A stretch of DNA of 64,000 nucleotides from Microbulbifer sp. VAAF005 (GCF_030012985.1 NZ_CP120233.1:4211001-4275000), one strand, 5' to 3'; positions 1 through 9,169 are shown, numbered from the stretch's first letter. Translations and numbers: made by a program. The notes: a model not told the origin generated them from the sequence alone.

Positions 1-1
1 G

Positions 2-808
2 GAACTGAGTGAGCGCATGGACTTCCCCTTGGAGGGCTTACACACAGAAACAGGTCCGGGAGTTTTAGAGGCGGCTATTGCAGTGGATGGTGTTGAGGCC
101 GCTGGAGACAAAGCTGCCTTGTTTAAAACCTTTATAAAAGTATTGGCACAGCGAATGGGCTTGATGGCCACTTTCATGTCCCGCTGGTCCAGTGAGTACC
201 CGGGGCAAAGCGGGCATATTCATTTATCACTGCGCAATAGTGGCAGCGGTGATTCGGCTTTTTTCGATTCGGGCCAGCCAGACGGTATCAGCCAGGTAAT
301 GCGTCAGTTTATTGCTGGGCAGCAAAGGTTGATGCCGCAATTCCTTGCCCTGATGGCGCCGACTGTCAACAGTTATCGCCGCTTGGTACCAGGGTATTGG
401 GCGCCAACAGGAGCCAGCTGGGGAGTGGAAAACCGCACAACGGCTCTGCGCGCTATCCCGGGTGGCGATACTTCCCAGCGCATCGAATACCGCTTGGGGG
501 CCGCCGACGCCAATCCCTATTTAGCACTGGCAGCAGCTTTGGGCTCGGGTCTTTACGGTGTTATGCAGCAATGGCATCCCGGTGAGCCTGTCACCGGCAA
601 TGCTTATTCGCTGGAGTTGGAAGGCGAGCAGGTTCTGCCGGGCACACTGTGGGAATCCACTCAGCAATTTAAGGCGTCAGAAGCAGCACAGGAACTATTT
701 GGCAGCGACTTTGTTGAACACTTTTCGGCCAGTCGCGAGTGGGAGGAGCGGGAATATCGCCGCCATGTGAGTGACTGGGAGTTGGAGCGGTACTTCGAAA
801 TTATTTAA
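2..808 (+). CDS. Glutamine synthetase family protein, 3' part (5' end outside window)
   Basis: This is the C-terminal catalytic portion of a glutamine-synthetase-fold ligase, which joins ammonia or an amine to the gamma-carboxyl of glutamate using ATP. The reading frame is open to the left edge, so the ATG at 17 is internal and about 268 codons are visible. Seen here: GPGVLEAAI near the beginning, GHIHLSL (metal/ATP-site histidines), NSYRRL, ENRTTALR and EYRLGAADANPYLALAA, all hallmarks of the GS catalytic domain. The next genes are an aldehyde dehydrogenase and an iron-type alcohol dehydrogenase, which argues for a catabolic gamma-glutamyl-amine ligase (PuuA/IpuC-like) rather than housekeeping GlnA. 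The true substrate cannot be read from the sequence. Confidence 0.9.
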   Translation, partial: ELSERMDFPLEGLHTETGPGVLEAAIAVDGVEAAGDKAALFKTFIKVLAQRMGLMATFMSRWSSEYPGQSGHIHLSLRNSGSGDSAFFDSGQPDGISQVMRQFIAGQQRLMPQFLALMAPTVNSYRRLVPGYWAPTGASWGVENRTTALRAIPGGDTSQRIEYRLGAADANPYLALAAALGSGLYGVMQQWHPGEPVTGNAYSLELEGEQVLPGTLWESTQQFKASEAAQELFGSDFVEHFSASREWEEREYRRHVSDWELERYFEII

Positions 809-826
809 TTGGGAGTATCGACGCCG

Positions 827-2233
827 ATGAAGACTACAAAAATCATGCACCACCTTCAGTGTATTTCTCCTATTGATAACAGTGTTTATGTAGAGCGCGC
901 TCTGGCGGGAGAGGTGGAAATCCGTGTAGTGCTGGATCGGGCCAGTAAAGCACAAAAAGCATGGAGGCGAACTCCCCTCAATGAGCGCATCGCTATTGTC
1001 GAGCGGGCTGTGGAAATATTTGCCGTTAAAAAAGAGCGTTTGGGGCGGGAGCTGTGTTGGATGATGGGGCGTCCAATCCGTTATGCAGGAGGAGAAATTA
1101 ACGGGTTTATGGGGCGTGCGCAGACCATGGCACAGCTTGCTACTGAAGCCCTCGCTGACATTCAGTTACCTGAGAAGCCGGGTTTTACCCGGTTTATCCG
1201 CCGCGAGCCCTTAGGGGTCTCCCTGGTAATTGCCCCGTGGAATTACCCTTACCTAACGGCGGTTAATGCAGTGGTACCGGCACTGCTATCGGGCAATGCA
1301 GTGATTTTAAAACACTCGGCACAGACGCCGCTTTGTGCTGAGAGAATGGTGGAGATTTTTCGCGAGGCGGGACTGCCCTACGGTGTTTTTCAGTTTCTTC
1401 ATTTAAATCATGCTTATACCCAGCGATTAGCCTGTGCGGGGGAAATCCAGCATGTTGCCTTCACCGGCTCGGTTGGCGCTGGCGCGAACCTAGAACGCAC
1501 AGTTGCCGGTCGATTTATTCAAGTGGGACTTGAACTGGGGGGAAAAGATCCAGCTTATGTCCGCGCCGACGCCGATATTAACCAAGCTGTGGCTGCGGTA
1601 GTCGACGGCGCCTATTTTAATTCCGGGCAGTCCTGTTGCGGTATTGAGCGGGCCTATGTGCATGAAGATATTTTTTCTGAGTTTATTTCCCAAACGGTCG
1701 ACTTACTGCGTGACTATCGACTGGGGCGCCCGGATCAAGTGGAGACCACTTTGGGGCCTTTGGTGCGTGCGGAAGCTGCAGACCGGGTTCGCGCGCAGGT
1801 GGATGAAGCGATAGCGGAGGGCGCGAAGGTTCACTTGGATGTGAGTGAATTCCCAATGGACAAGCGGGGTACCCAATATATGGCACCGCAACTGTTAACC
1901 CGGGTGCGACACCACATGCGAGTGATGCGCGAGGAGACTTTTGGGCCGGTGCTGGGGGTGCAGAAAGTGCATGATGATGGCGAAGCTCTAGAATTTATGA
2001 ATAACAGCCCATTTGGTCTTACTGCGGCTATTTTTACCCGCGATGAAGATGTTGCAATGGAGATGGGAGGGTATTTAGAGGCCGGCACTGTTTTTTTAAA
2101 TCGTTGTGATTACCTGGATCCGGAATTGGCCTGGACGGGTGTTAAGCAATCTGGTCGTGGATGTACGCTTTCTAAAATTGGATTTGAGAATTTAACCCGC
2201 CCCAAGTCATTTCATTTTAAACATGATGGTTAG
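827..2233 (+). CDS. NAD(P)-dependent aldehyde dehydrogenase
   Basis: ALDH superfamily enzyme of 468 residues that oxidises an aldehyde to the acid in the cytoplasm. Visible motifs are PWNYPYL and SGNAVILKHS (cofactor site), FTGSVGAG (Rossmann loop), LELGGKDP with the general-base Glu near residue 236, GQSCCGIER with the catalytic Cys near residue 270, and EETFGPV near the C-terminus. An in-frame TTG at 809 adjoins the previous stop, but the ATG at 827 has a GGGAG ribosome site at 811-815 and is preferred. It lies 18 bases after the GS-like gene, so the two are probably co-transcribed. Its role is inferred to be oxidation of an aldehyde released from a gamma-glutamylated amine or alcohol; the substrate is unknown. 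Confidence 0.93.
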   Translation: MKTTKIMHHLQCISPIDNSVYVERALAGEVEIRVVLDRASKAQKAWRRTPLNERIAIVERAVEIFAVKKERLGRELCWMMGRPIRYAGGEINGFMGRAQTMAQLATEALADIQLPEKPGFTRFIRREPLGVSLVIAPWNYPYLTAVNAVVPALLSGNAVILKHSAQTPLCAERMVEIFREAGLPYGVFQFLHLNHAYTQRLACAGEIQHVAFTGSVGAGANLERTVAGRFIQVGLELGGKDPAYVRADADINQAVAAVVDGAYFNSGQSCCGIERAYVHEDIFSEFISQTVDLLRDYRLGRPDQVETTLGPLVRAEAADRVRAQVDEAIAEGAKVHLDVSEFPMDKRGTQYMAPQLLTRVRHHMRVMREETFGPVLGVQKVHDDGEALEFMNNSPFGLTAAIFTRDEDVAMEMGGYLEAGTVFLNRCDYLDPELAWTGVKQSGRGCTLSKIGFENLTRPKSFHFKHDG

Positions 2234-2338
2234 CGGGAATGATTGCCGGATGCAGAAAGTGAAATTGTCTGCCTGTTTTCCGAAAGGTCACAGCCTATTT
2301 TGAATATGCAAAAGTGACAGAACGTCAGAGAGGAAATT

Positions 2339-3523
2339 GTGGATAAATACCATGTCAATTGGAATTATCCCACGACCGTTTGGGTTGGCCCCGGTCGCAT
2401 TACTGAATTGGCTGAAGCTTGCCTGGAGCTGAATATTCACAAGCCTCTGTTAGTTACTGATCCTACAGTCGCCGCATTGCCACTGATCGATAGTGCGATT
2501 AACCCATGCCAACAGGTGGGTCTGGAAGTTAGCGTTTTTTCCAAAATCAAAGGTAATCCCAATGAGATAAATATCGCCGATGGGGTGGCCAAGCTGCGTG
2601 AGCAGAAGTGCGATGGGGTCATTGCCTTGGGCGGGGGCTCGGCCCTGGATGCGGGCAAAGCCATTGCCCTTATGGCGGGACAGCAGCACAGTATTTGGGA
2701 TTTTGAGGATATAGGCGATAACTACAGGCGTGTGGACCCAGAGGGCATTTTACCGCTGATTGCCATTCCCACGACGGCTGGCACAGGTTCTGAAGTTGGC
2801 CGGGTTGCGGTAATTACCGATGAGAAAGCACAGGTTAAGAGGCTGATTTTCCATCCGCGCATGATGCCGGATATCGTTATTCTCGATGCTCAATTGACTA
2901 TGGGGTTGCCGCCAGACCTCACCGCAGCGACGGGAATGGATGCGCTGTCACACAATCTCGAGTCTTTTTACTCCCCTCAATACCATCCTATGGCCGAGGG
3001 AATCGCCCTGGAGGGGATGCGCCTGATCAAGGAGTATTTGCCTCGAGCTTATGCTATAGGCGCAGAACTCGAGGCGCGTCAGCAAATGTTGGTAGCTTCC
3101 TGTATGGGGGCTACGGCTTTCCAGCGGGGCTTGGGCGCTATCCACGCCCTGGCACATCCATTGGGGGCCCTGTATGACAAGCACCATGGTTTGTTAAATG
3201 CGATATTGATGCCCTACGTTCTGATCGCCAACCGTCCAGCCATCCAGGTGCCTATGGGGCATCTGGCACTTTATCTACAACTGGCCGGTAATGAGATGTT
3301 TGATAGCGGATTTGATGCGGTACTCAACTGGTTGCTCGGATTGCGCAAACAGCTGGGGATTCCCCACAGCCTGTCGGATATTGGAATTGATGATACCGAT
3401 GCCGACAGAGTTGGGAAAATGGCATCGGTGGAGCCTTCCGCTAGTACTAACCCGATGCGTTTTAACGGGATAGAGTATCGGGATATTTTCTTGCGCGCCT
3501 GTGAAGGTACCGTCACCCTGTAA
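2339..3523 (+). CDS. Iron-containing alcohol dehydrogenase
   Basis: Group III (iron-dependent) alcohol dehydrogenase, 394 residues, interconverting an alcohol and an aldehyde with NAD(P). The N-terminal dinucleotide domain shows GGGSALDAGKAIAL and TTAGTGSEV. The predicted metal ligands are D201, H205, H269 and H283, in the spacing known for FucO (DALSH, IHALAHPLG, DKHHG). The GTG start at 2339 is supported by a GAGAGG ribosome site ending about 6 bases upstream; no ATG fits better. The 105-base gap after the aldehyde dehydrogenase contains no obvious terminator, so the GS-ALDH-ADH set may be one transcript. The pairing of ADH and ALDH suggests stepwise oxidation of an alcohol group, possibly on an amino-alcohol derivative. 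Confidence 0.93.
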   Translation: MDKYHVNWNYPTTVWVGPGRITELAEACLELNIHKPLLVTDPTVAALPLIDSAINPCQQVGLEVSVFSKIKGNPNEINIADGVAKLREQKCDGVIALGGGSALDAGKAIALMAGQQHSIWDFEDIGDNYRRVDPEGILPLIAIPTTAGTGSEVGRVAVITDEKAQVKRLIFHPRMMPDIVILDAQLTMGLPPDLTAATGMDALSHNLESFYSPQYHPMAEGIALEGMRLIKEYLPRAYAIGAELEARQQMLVASCMGATAFQRGLGAIHALAHPLGALYDKHHGLLNAILMPYVLIANRPAIQVPMGHLALYLQLAGNEMFDSGFDAVLNWLLGLRKQLGIPHSLSDIGIDDTDADRVGKMASVEPSASTNPMRFNGIEYRDIFLRACEGTVTL

Positions 3524-3585
3524 TAAATTCCTGCGAATAGACGACAGAAGAGAATGTGTTCCATCGACAATCGGTAAAGGACTGA

Positions 3586-4179
3586 ATGATGCGCAGTATT
3601 ATTGCTCTCTTGTTCCTCTCATTGGCCAGTATTTCCCTGGCTCAGGATTCATCGAATATTCGCACGGCTATTTTTGCAGGAGGGTGTTTCTGGTGCATGG
3701 AGCCGCCATTTGACAAGGTCGATGGCGTCCTGGAAACCACCTCAGGATACAGCGGTGGCCATGTCAAAAACCCGACCTATGAACAGGTATCTTCCGGTGG
3801 TACGGGGCATGCGGAAGTTGTTCAGGTAAAGTACGATGCGAATAAAGTCAGCTATTCCGACTTACTGAATATTTTTTGGCACAACGTTGACCCTTTTGAT
3901 TCCGGTGGTCAATTTTGTGATCGCGGTGACCAGTACCGAGCCGAGATTTTTTACGGCAGTCAAGAAGAAAAGGTGTTAGCAGAGGAGAGCAAGAAAAAGG
4001 TAGAAGCGGAGTTGGGTAAAAAGGTGGTGACACAAATAAAACCCGCTGCAACCTTTTATCCCGCAGAGGCCTACCATCAGGACTATTACCAACGTAATCC
4101 TCTGCGTTACAAGTATTATCGCTACCGCTGTGGGCGTGATAAGCGCTTAGAGGAGGTCTGGGGGAAAGCGCCAAGTTAA
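3586..4179 (+). CDS. msrA: Peptide-methionine (S)-S-oxide reductase, exported
   Basis: MsrA reduces methionine-S-sulfoxide in damaged proteins. The catalytic motif GCFWCMEPPF is present with the nucleophilic Cys at residue 34 and a second Cys at 37; YSGGH, GHAEVVQV, FWHNVDPF and AYHQDYY follow in the family order. The protein has 197 residues, and the first ~19 (MMRSIIALLFLSLASISLAQ) form a clear Sec signal peptide, so this copy should act in the periplasm, unlike the usual cytoplasmic MsrA. The start has two consecutive ATG codons (3586 and 3589). A partner msrB is not visible nearby. The gene stands alone between the ADH gene and a hydrolase. Confidence 0.95.
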   Translation: MMRSIIALLFLSLASISLAQDSSNIRTAIFAGGCFWCMEPPFDKVDGVLETTSGYSGGHVKNPTYEQVSSGGTGHAEVVQVKYDANKVSYSDLLNIFWHNVDPFDSGGQFCDRGDQYRAEIFYGSQEEKVLAEESKKKVEAELGKKVVTQIKPAATFYPAEAYHQDYYQRNPLRYKYYRYRCGRDKRLEEVWGKAPS

Positions 4180-4204
4180 CGGATTGCCTCTCCGCAGGGT
4201 GAAT

Positions 4205-5248
4205 ATGGCACCGAGTCCCACTTTGTATGACGGGGAAGTCCTGGAAACAATCAATGATTTTCCAGTGCTTTACCGTTATTTACCGGCGGTTAGTACCAGT
4301 CCGCTAATGGTATTTATTCCAGGCACAGCACATCTAGCGCGTATTTTCTACGGCTATCCCGGTGGCCGCCCAGATGATTTTATAAGTCACTGGGTCAATC
4401 TAGCGGGTTTTCCCTTCCTTGCTATTTCTTACCCTATGGAAAATGCGGTTTTTTGCAGTACTCACCCGGAGTTTACAATTCAAGATTGGGGAGATCAGGC
4501 TGCAGAAATTATTGCCAAGATTTTGTCTGAATATAACCTTCCAAATTCGGTAGTGGTGTGCGGCTGGAGTATGGGAGGGAAAATCGCTGGGGCTCTAGCG
4601 AGGGCGGCGAAAGCCTTGAATTTTTCGATTGAATGCTTTGTGGCTATGGCCGCAGAACCCGCGTTGCCGGGCTTTCTTCCCGAAGCTAATGCCAAGGCCA
4701 TCGAAATGACAGTTGATGGGATGGCCAGTCGAAAGGGCATATATCCTGCCTTTTTGGCCGCGCTTGATGAGCAGAACACCTTAAACCAACACACAATTAT
4801 CCCCAAAGATATCTATCTGGAGGCGTTCCTTGGAGCAATTCCCATCGCGCTTATTGGCACTGGATTAATGTATGATGGGCAAGGGTTTAAGGAAGATCTT
4901 TCCAGGGCATTGAAAACGGCAAACACCTTTGACTTCTTGGACTATCCAATTCCCGTTGTTATTCAGAGTGATTCAATGGGAGATTTGGAAAATGTGCTGT
5001 GCAATATTGATGATTGGGCATTTATTCGCAATCGAGTTCTTGCCAGTAAACTTTTAGGAGGTGCATCTCCAGAGCAGATTCCAAGGGAAAGGTGGGAGCT
5101 AGTACAGCTTATAATCCGCTCGTCTTCCGCTTATTTTTCACAGACCGTTACAGGTAACCATTTCTTCTTTGTTGGCGCTATTGGGGCGCGCACTACTGTT
5201 GATAGTATCGAAAAGCTTTTGGCCAGGGTGAGAAGTATCCAGTCCTAA
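4205..5248 (+). CDS. Alpha/beta-hydrolase fold protein of unknown substrate
   Basis: Predicted cytoplasmic alpha/beta hydrolase of 347 residues. The nucleophile elbow VVVCGWSMGGKIAGAL (G-x-S-x-G pattern) follows a strand, and HFFFVGAIGARTTVDS near the C-terminus could supply the catalytic His. The N-terminal part contains an oxyanion-like segment, VFIPGTAHLARIFYGYPGG. No signal peptide is seen. A TTG at 4184 opens the frame earlier, but the ATG at 4205, preceded by a weak GCAGGG purine stretch, is the more natural start. The gene begins 25 bases after msrA and may be co-transcribed with it. I do not recognise a specific family, so the substrate (ester, thioester or amide) is open. Confidence 0.7.
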   Translation: MAPSPTLYDGEVLETINDFPVLYRYLPAVSTSPLMVFIPGTAHLARIFYGYPGGRPDDFISHWVNLAGFPFLAISYPMENAVFCSTHPEFTIQDWGDQAAEIIAKILSEYNLPNSVVVCGWSMGGKIAGALARAAKALNFSIECFVAMAAEPALPGFLPEANAKAIEMTVDGMASRKGIYPAFLAALDEQNTLNQHTIIPKDIYLEAFLGAIPIALIGTGLMYDGQGFKEDLSRALKTANTFDFLDYPIPVVIQSDSMGDLENVLCNIDDWAFIRNRVLASKLLGGASPEQIPRERWELVQLIIRSSSAYFSQTVTGNHFFFVGAIGARTTVDSIEKLLARVRSIQS

Positions 5249-5370
5249 TAAAGCACTTCTTAATAGCCTCATGGTGCTCTGGTTAAGCTGTCAGAGATTT
5301 TTAAATTAACATTTTGGTTATTTTACGATCCGCTCTACTTTTTTAAGGCTTACTACTGGGGTGAAAGGAA

Positions 5371-5463
5371 AGAATACACCGCACTCGAGACTCACCGCGA
5401 ATACATCCCTGTAAGCTTCTAATCGGCATCCATGCCTCATAGGGTCCAAGCGCGGTGTATTCT
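5371..5463. repeat. Inverted repeat enclosing a possible intergenic element
   Basis: Twelve-base perfect inverted arms, AGAATACACCGC at 5371-5382 and GCGGTGTATTCT at 5452-5463, enclose 69 bases. Allowing one mismatch extends the arms to about 16 bp. The interior carries a second partial copy of the arm motif (CACCGCGAATACA near 5393-5405). The element sits between convergent genes and resembles a dispersed intergenic repeat or a long RNA hairpin; the class is not identified. Confidence 0.6.
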
Positions 5464-5464
5464 T

Positions 5465-5492
5465 CCCTTTTCCCTTTTCCCTTTTCCCTTTT
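5465..5492. repeat. Four tandem copies of the heptamer CCCTTTT
   Basis: CCCTTTT is repeated four times without interruption, directly abutting the right arm of the inverted repeat and ending 7 bases before the stop of the ADP-ribosylglycohydrolase gene. Heptamer tracts like this can vary in copy number by slippage. Here it lies in the 3' flank, so no coding effect is expected. Confidence 0.8.
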
Positions 5493-5499
5493 TAGTAGG

Positions 5500-6432
5500 C
5501 TATGCGGGTTGTAAGGCTTGTTCATGCTGATATTGGGTGAAATAGAGTTTCTCAGAAAGCTCGGTAATGAAATCGATGTTTTCGACCTTGTCGGCCATGC
5601 TTTCCATTCGGTCTTCTCCATTTAATGCCCCCCAGATGCTAGCGGCCATGGCACCCACGGTATCTGTGTCACCACCTAGAGAAAAAATATTAGCTAATAC
5701 AGACGTTAAAGGAGAGTTTCGATACTTAAGTCCAAAGTAAATGGCGGTGATACAGGACTCTGGCGCGGTAATGCCATTACCTAGCCATTGCTTGATTTGC
5801 TGCGGATGTGGGATTTTCTGGTTAAACAGTAGAGTCGCACACTTTTCCAGTTTGTAGCGATATATTTCGGACTTACATCTTACTTCCAGTTTGTTCAATA
5901 TCTCTCTGTTTGAACGATCTTGCAGGGATTCACAGATGGCGATAGCGATCAAGTATGCTCCCTCGACAGCAACTGGATGGGCGTGGGTGATTTCAGACAC
6001 CGATTGTACATATTGCTTGAGGCGATAGTCATTTTGGGGGTGGCAGAGGGCAATAATAGGTGCTCTCATGGCGGCCCCATTGCCGATAGAACCGAGCTTA
6101 AATTTTTTTCGGTTTAAATCTTGCCAGCGTTTACCATCCCTGACTCCTTTGAGTAGTTTCGCTGCACTGGGACCATACCCTCTGCTCCAGCGATAACTTT
6201 GGGCAAACTTTTTGGCTATGTGGTCCTGATCAAGGTAATTATGCTCAAGAAAGGAGGTCGCAATATCAATAGACATCTGCGTGTCATCGGTGTAACGCTT
6301 TTTACCCTGTTCGGTTTTCCCGATAATTTTCCAGAGTTGTCTTTCTAGAACGCCACCCTCGTACGGGGCGCCAAATGAATCGCCGATGGCTATTCCTTTA
6401 AAGCAACCTCTATATTTACTCAGCTTTATCAT
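5500..6432 (-). CDS. ADP-ribosylglycohydrolase family protein
   Basis: Predicted hydrolase of 310 residues of the ADP-ribosylglycohydrolase family (DraG/ARH-like), which removes ADP-ribose from proteins or small molecules using two metal ions. Metal-binding signatures are visible: GIAIGDSFGAPYEG at the N-terminus, YTDDTQMS around residue 48, GSIGNGAAMRAP in the middle, and LGGDTDTVGAMAASIWGALNG near the C-terminus. It has no signal peptide and is probably cytoplasmic. It is monocistronic, with its own start after an AT-rich leader. No ADP-ribosyltransferase or toxin-like partner was seen next to it. The biological substrate is unknown. Confidence 0.88.
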   Translation of the reverse strand: MIKLSKYRGCFKGIAIGDSFGAPYEGGVLERQLWKIIGKTEQGKKRYTDDTQMSIDIATSFLEHNYLDQDHIAKKFAQSYRWSRGYGPSAAKLLKGVRDGKRWQDLNRKKFKLGSIGNGAAMRAPIIALCHPQNDYRLKQYVQSVSEITHAHPVAVEGAYLIAIAICESLQDRSNREILNKLEVRCKSEIYRYKLEKCATLLFNQKIPHPQQIKQWLGNGITAPESCITAIYFGLKYRNSPLTSVLANIFSLGGDTDTVGAMAASIWGALNGEDRMESMADKVENIDFITELSEKLYFTQYQHEQALQPA

Positions 6433-6581
6433 TTTTTGATTTCTATACCTTATTCTCAGGGGAAGTCGCTACTAGCTATAAGGACCACTATTAATTGCTG
6501 TTATAAGTAACAGTTTTATTCTAGAAAACATATATTGGCAGTTGATGGCCATCGAGGGAAAGGGTTTTATTTTAGGTGAGA

Positions 6582-6612
6582 GCGAGCCGATATTTAAAAC
6601 TAATCGGCTCGC
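6582..6612. terminator. Hairpin after the beta-helix gene
   Basis: A perfect 10-bp stem, GCGAGCCGAT and ATCGGCTCGC, encloses an 11-base AT loop about 20 bases beyond the stop of the minus-strand beta-helix gene. No U-tract follows on that strand, so it may be a weak terminator or an RNA-stabilising hairpin. Confidence 0.5.
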
Positions 6613-6632
6613 CACTAAAGTCGCTATATCAT

Positions 6633-7442
6633 TTAATTAATACAGGCATCGTTAGCACTTCCAAAAGTATTTCTAATCCATACATTGCCAGTGCAAGCAG
6701 GGTGATTGTGGTCAGCAAGATCTGCGCCGGCATTATTTTCCGCGGTATTGCCAATGATCAAGTATCCGACTTGACCCAATCCCAACATCATAATGCCGTT
6801 AACGCCGTTATTATCTGATAGATTGTTGGCAACAATGCCGCCATCCCCACTATCAATTACAATCCCACTCGACGTATTGAGATTCGTCTCATTGAATCTG
6901 ATGAGAGTATTGTCACCAACAATCTTTATTCCTTGGAGACCGTTGCTTGATGCATAAGAGTATCTCACACGATTACCGTCACCCATAACGCGTATACCCA
7001 TACCCCCATTGCCGCTAGCATCGGAGGCTTCAACAGTATTACCTGAACTCCAAAGGGCGATTCCTGCAATAGAGTTTGACGAAGCAGTGATATCAAAGAT
7101 TTGATGGCTGCCATCACCTTCGGCAGATACGCCATTGTTACAGTTTGAGATAGTGCTTCCACCAACAGTATCCTCAAGGATTCTATCGCTGTCTTTCAAT
7201 TGAATGCCAATTCCACTGCCATCGCAGCTGAGGTGGTAACCCGCCATATCGAGTGATCCGCCAGCATCTATCACGAGTGCAGGGTGGCTTGCGCAGCCAA
7301 GAATATCGCCGGTAAGTGATTCTGCGGTTGTAATGGTATCTCCACAGCTGACAGCTGATGCGACGGCGGAGAGCGATAGTGCTGCAATACCGGATACAGC
7401 GAGCAATGATGCTTTTATAGAATTCATATTTCTATTTTTCAT
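6633..7442 (-). CDS. Secreted right-handed parallel beta-helix protein
   Basis: A 269-residue protein with an N-terminal signal peptide (hydrophobic stretch LLAVSGIAALSLSAVASA, likely cleaved after about residue 30). The rest is made of short irregular repeats rich in N, G, S and hydrophobics, such as SSNSIAGIALWSSGNTVEA, SGNGGMGIRVMGDGNRV and SSNGLQGIKIVGDNTLI, typical of the pectate-lyase-like/NosD right-handed beta-helix. Four Cys residues could form disulfides (SCGD, LGCAS, HPACTG, NDACIN). No catalytic residues of a polysaccharide lyase can be recognised. The start at 7442 has an AGGGA site upstream; a second ATG lies at 7427. The neighbours give no functional hint. Confidence 0.75.
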   Translation of the reverse strand: MKNRNMNSIKASLLAVSGIAALSLSAVASAVSCGDTITTAESLTGDILGCASHPALVIDAGGSLDMAGYHLSCDGSGIGIQLKDSDRILEDTVGGSTISNCNNGVSAEGDGSHQIFDITASSNSIAGIALWSSGNTVEASDASGNGGMGIRVMGDGNRVRYSYASSNGLQGIKIVGDNTLIRFNETNLNTSSGIVIDSGDGGIVANNLSDNNGVNGIMMLGLGQVGYLIIGNTAENNAGADLADHNHPACTGNVWIRNTFGSANDACIN

Positions 7443-7702
7443 ATCAAATTTCCCTAATTATCTGAGTAATTAAAAAAGAGAGTGAACACCCAAAGCCATG
7501 GAGATTGTGACCTAGGTTTGGGAAAGAGCCATAGGAAATTTTTCCTAATTTATTGGGTTTTATTTGATATTTTGGTGATAATAGATTGTTTTTATTCTAT
7601 TAAAATATTTACTTTTTTATTTTAGGTGGAGGTGCTTAATACTGGTGCGAAAAATGAAGAAACCTGCATTATAAAAATAAGCGTTGTTTGGGTGTGCAAT
7701 GG

Positions 7703-9169
7703 CTATTTTTTAAGATTTTTTGCGAGAATCTTTACGCAATCTGCCCTCTGTTCGAAAGTTGTATTGGCAAACCCGAGCACCAACCCTGAATCTTCATTTT
7801 TATTGGAATAGAAGAGCGATAGTGGTGTGCTGCCAAATCCGTATTCGCGTAGTTTTTTTGAAAGGGTGATGTCGTCGTGTCCCGGCGTGGATATAACCAA
7901 GTGCATACCGGCACTACTGGCAATTAGTCCGGCTGGAGGTGGTATTTCTTCTCGAATAAGCTGATAGAAATGTTCCCATTTCTTCATATAACTAGCACGC
8001 ATTTTGCGAAGATGTCGCACAAAATGCCCCTCATCGAGAAAGTCTGCCACGACAGCTTGTGTGACTAAGGGGGAGTGGCCAGATAACATTTCTTTTGCTT
8101 GGGTAAATGCCGCTACTGTAGATTTAGGCACCACTAAATAGCCCAATCGTAGGCTGGGTAGCAAGGTCTTACTAAAGCTCCCCATGTAGAGTACAGGTGT
8201 ATTTTCTCCCATCCCCTGGAGCGCCGCGACGGGTTTATGTTGGAATGAAAATTCACTGTCGTAATCATCTTCAATTATCCAGCAGCTAGCCTGTGTCGCC
8301 CAATCCAGCAGTTTAATCCGTTCACCTGCGGGCATAACACCACCCATTGGGTACTGATGTGTTGGTGTGGTAAAAAGTAACTTGGCCTGGGTTGCATTAT
8401 TGACCAGCTTATCTACATCCAAGTGCTTATCTTTCAGATTCGCTGGTACGAGCTTTGCTCCAACAGCCTGGAAAGCTGCTCGAGCGCGGCGATATCCTGG
8501 ATTTTCTATATAAACCTTGTCTCCCTGGTTAATCGCGACCAGTGCACATAGATTCAGGGCTTCCTGAGCTCCATTGGTAATAATAATTTGTTCAGCGGTA
8601 CAGCGAACTCCCCGGGAGTTGCGCAAGTATTCAGTAAGTGCCATACGCAAAGGTAAATAACCTTGGCTTTGCCCGTAACCTGCGAGAGCTAACCTGGATT
8701 GGTGGCGGCGGTATAATTTATTCCAAATAGTGAATGGAAATTTGCTTAGATCCGGTAGGCCGGGGGTGAAGGGGAGAGATTGATCCTCACTTTTCTTACC
8801 CCAAGATAATGTCTGTGCAAAATCACCATAGTGAGAAAGTGATGGTAAGTACCTATTCCTTTGTGCTTGCCAACCTTGTCTGTGTGTTCTCTTTGTGTAG
8901 GCCGGCAATTCGGGAGATACAAATACGCCTTTCCCTGGATGGCTGGTAAGGAAGCCCTCTGCTTTCAGCTGGTCCAGAACTAATGTCACTGTATTGCGGC
9001 TGATAGAGAGGGATTCTGCCAACCGGCGCGAGGAGGGGAGCTTGGTACCAGCAGCCAGTCGGCCATTGCAGATCCAATCTACCAATTGCCGATACAACTG
9101 TTCCTGTAGCGGCTGGCCTGATTCGAGAGTTAGGTCTGTAAGTTCGGCGGCACTCAAAACTGGCACCAT
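7703..9169 (-). CDS. MocR/PdxR-type transcriptional regulator (GntR HTH plus aminotransferase-like domain)
   Basis: A 488-residue regulator with an N-terminal winged helix of GntR type (LPSSRRLAESLSISRNTVTL at about 40-60) joined to a large fold-type-I aminotransferase domain. The PLP site is visible as TNGAQEALNL, IEDDYDSEF and SFSKTLLPSLRLGY, where the Lys would form the Schiff base. Proteins of this family sense PLP or amino compounds and often control vitamin B6 or amine metabolism. It is divergent from a PNPOx-like gene with 91 bases between the start codons, and direct repeats lie in that gap. This arrangement suggests control of the flavoprotein gene and of itself, but the ligand is not known. 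Confidence 0.9.
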   Translation of the reverse strand: MVPVLSAAELTDLTLESGQPLQEQLYRQLVDWICNGRLAAGTKLPSSRRLAESLSISRNTVTLVLDQLKAEGFLTSHPGKGVFVSPELPAYTKRTHRQGWQAQRNRYLPSLSHYGDFAQTLSWGKKSEDQSLPFTPGLPDLSKFPFTIWNKLYRRHQSRLALAGYGQSQGYLPLRMALTEYLRNSRGVRCTAEQIIITNGAQEALNLCALVAINQGDKVYIENPGYRRARAAFQAVGAKLVPANLKDKHLDVDKLVNNATQAKLLFTTPTHQYPMGGVMPAGERIKLLDWATQASCWIIEDDYDSEFSFQHKPVAALQGMGENTPVLYMGSFSKTLLPSLRLGYLVVPKSTVAAFTQAKEMLSGHSPLVTQAVVADFLDEGHFVRHLRKMRASYMKKWEHFYQLIREEIPPPAGLIASSAGMHLVISTPGHDDITLSKKLREYGFGSTPLSLFYSNKNEDSGLVLGFANTTFEQRADCVKILAKNLKK

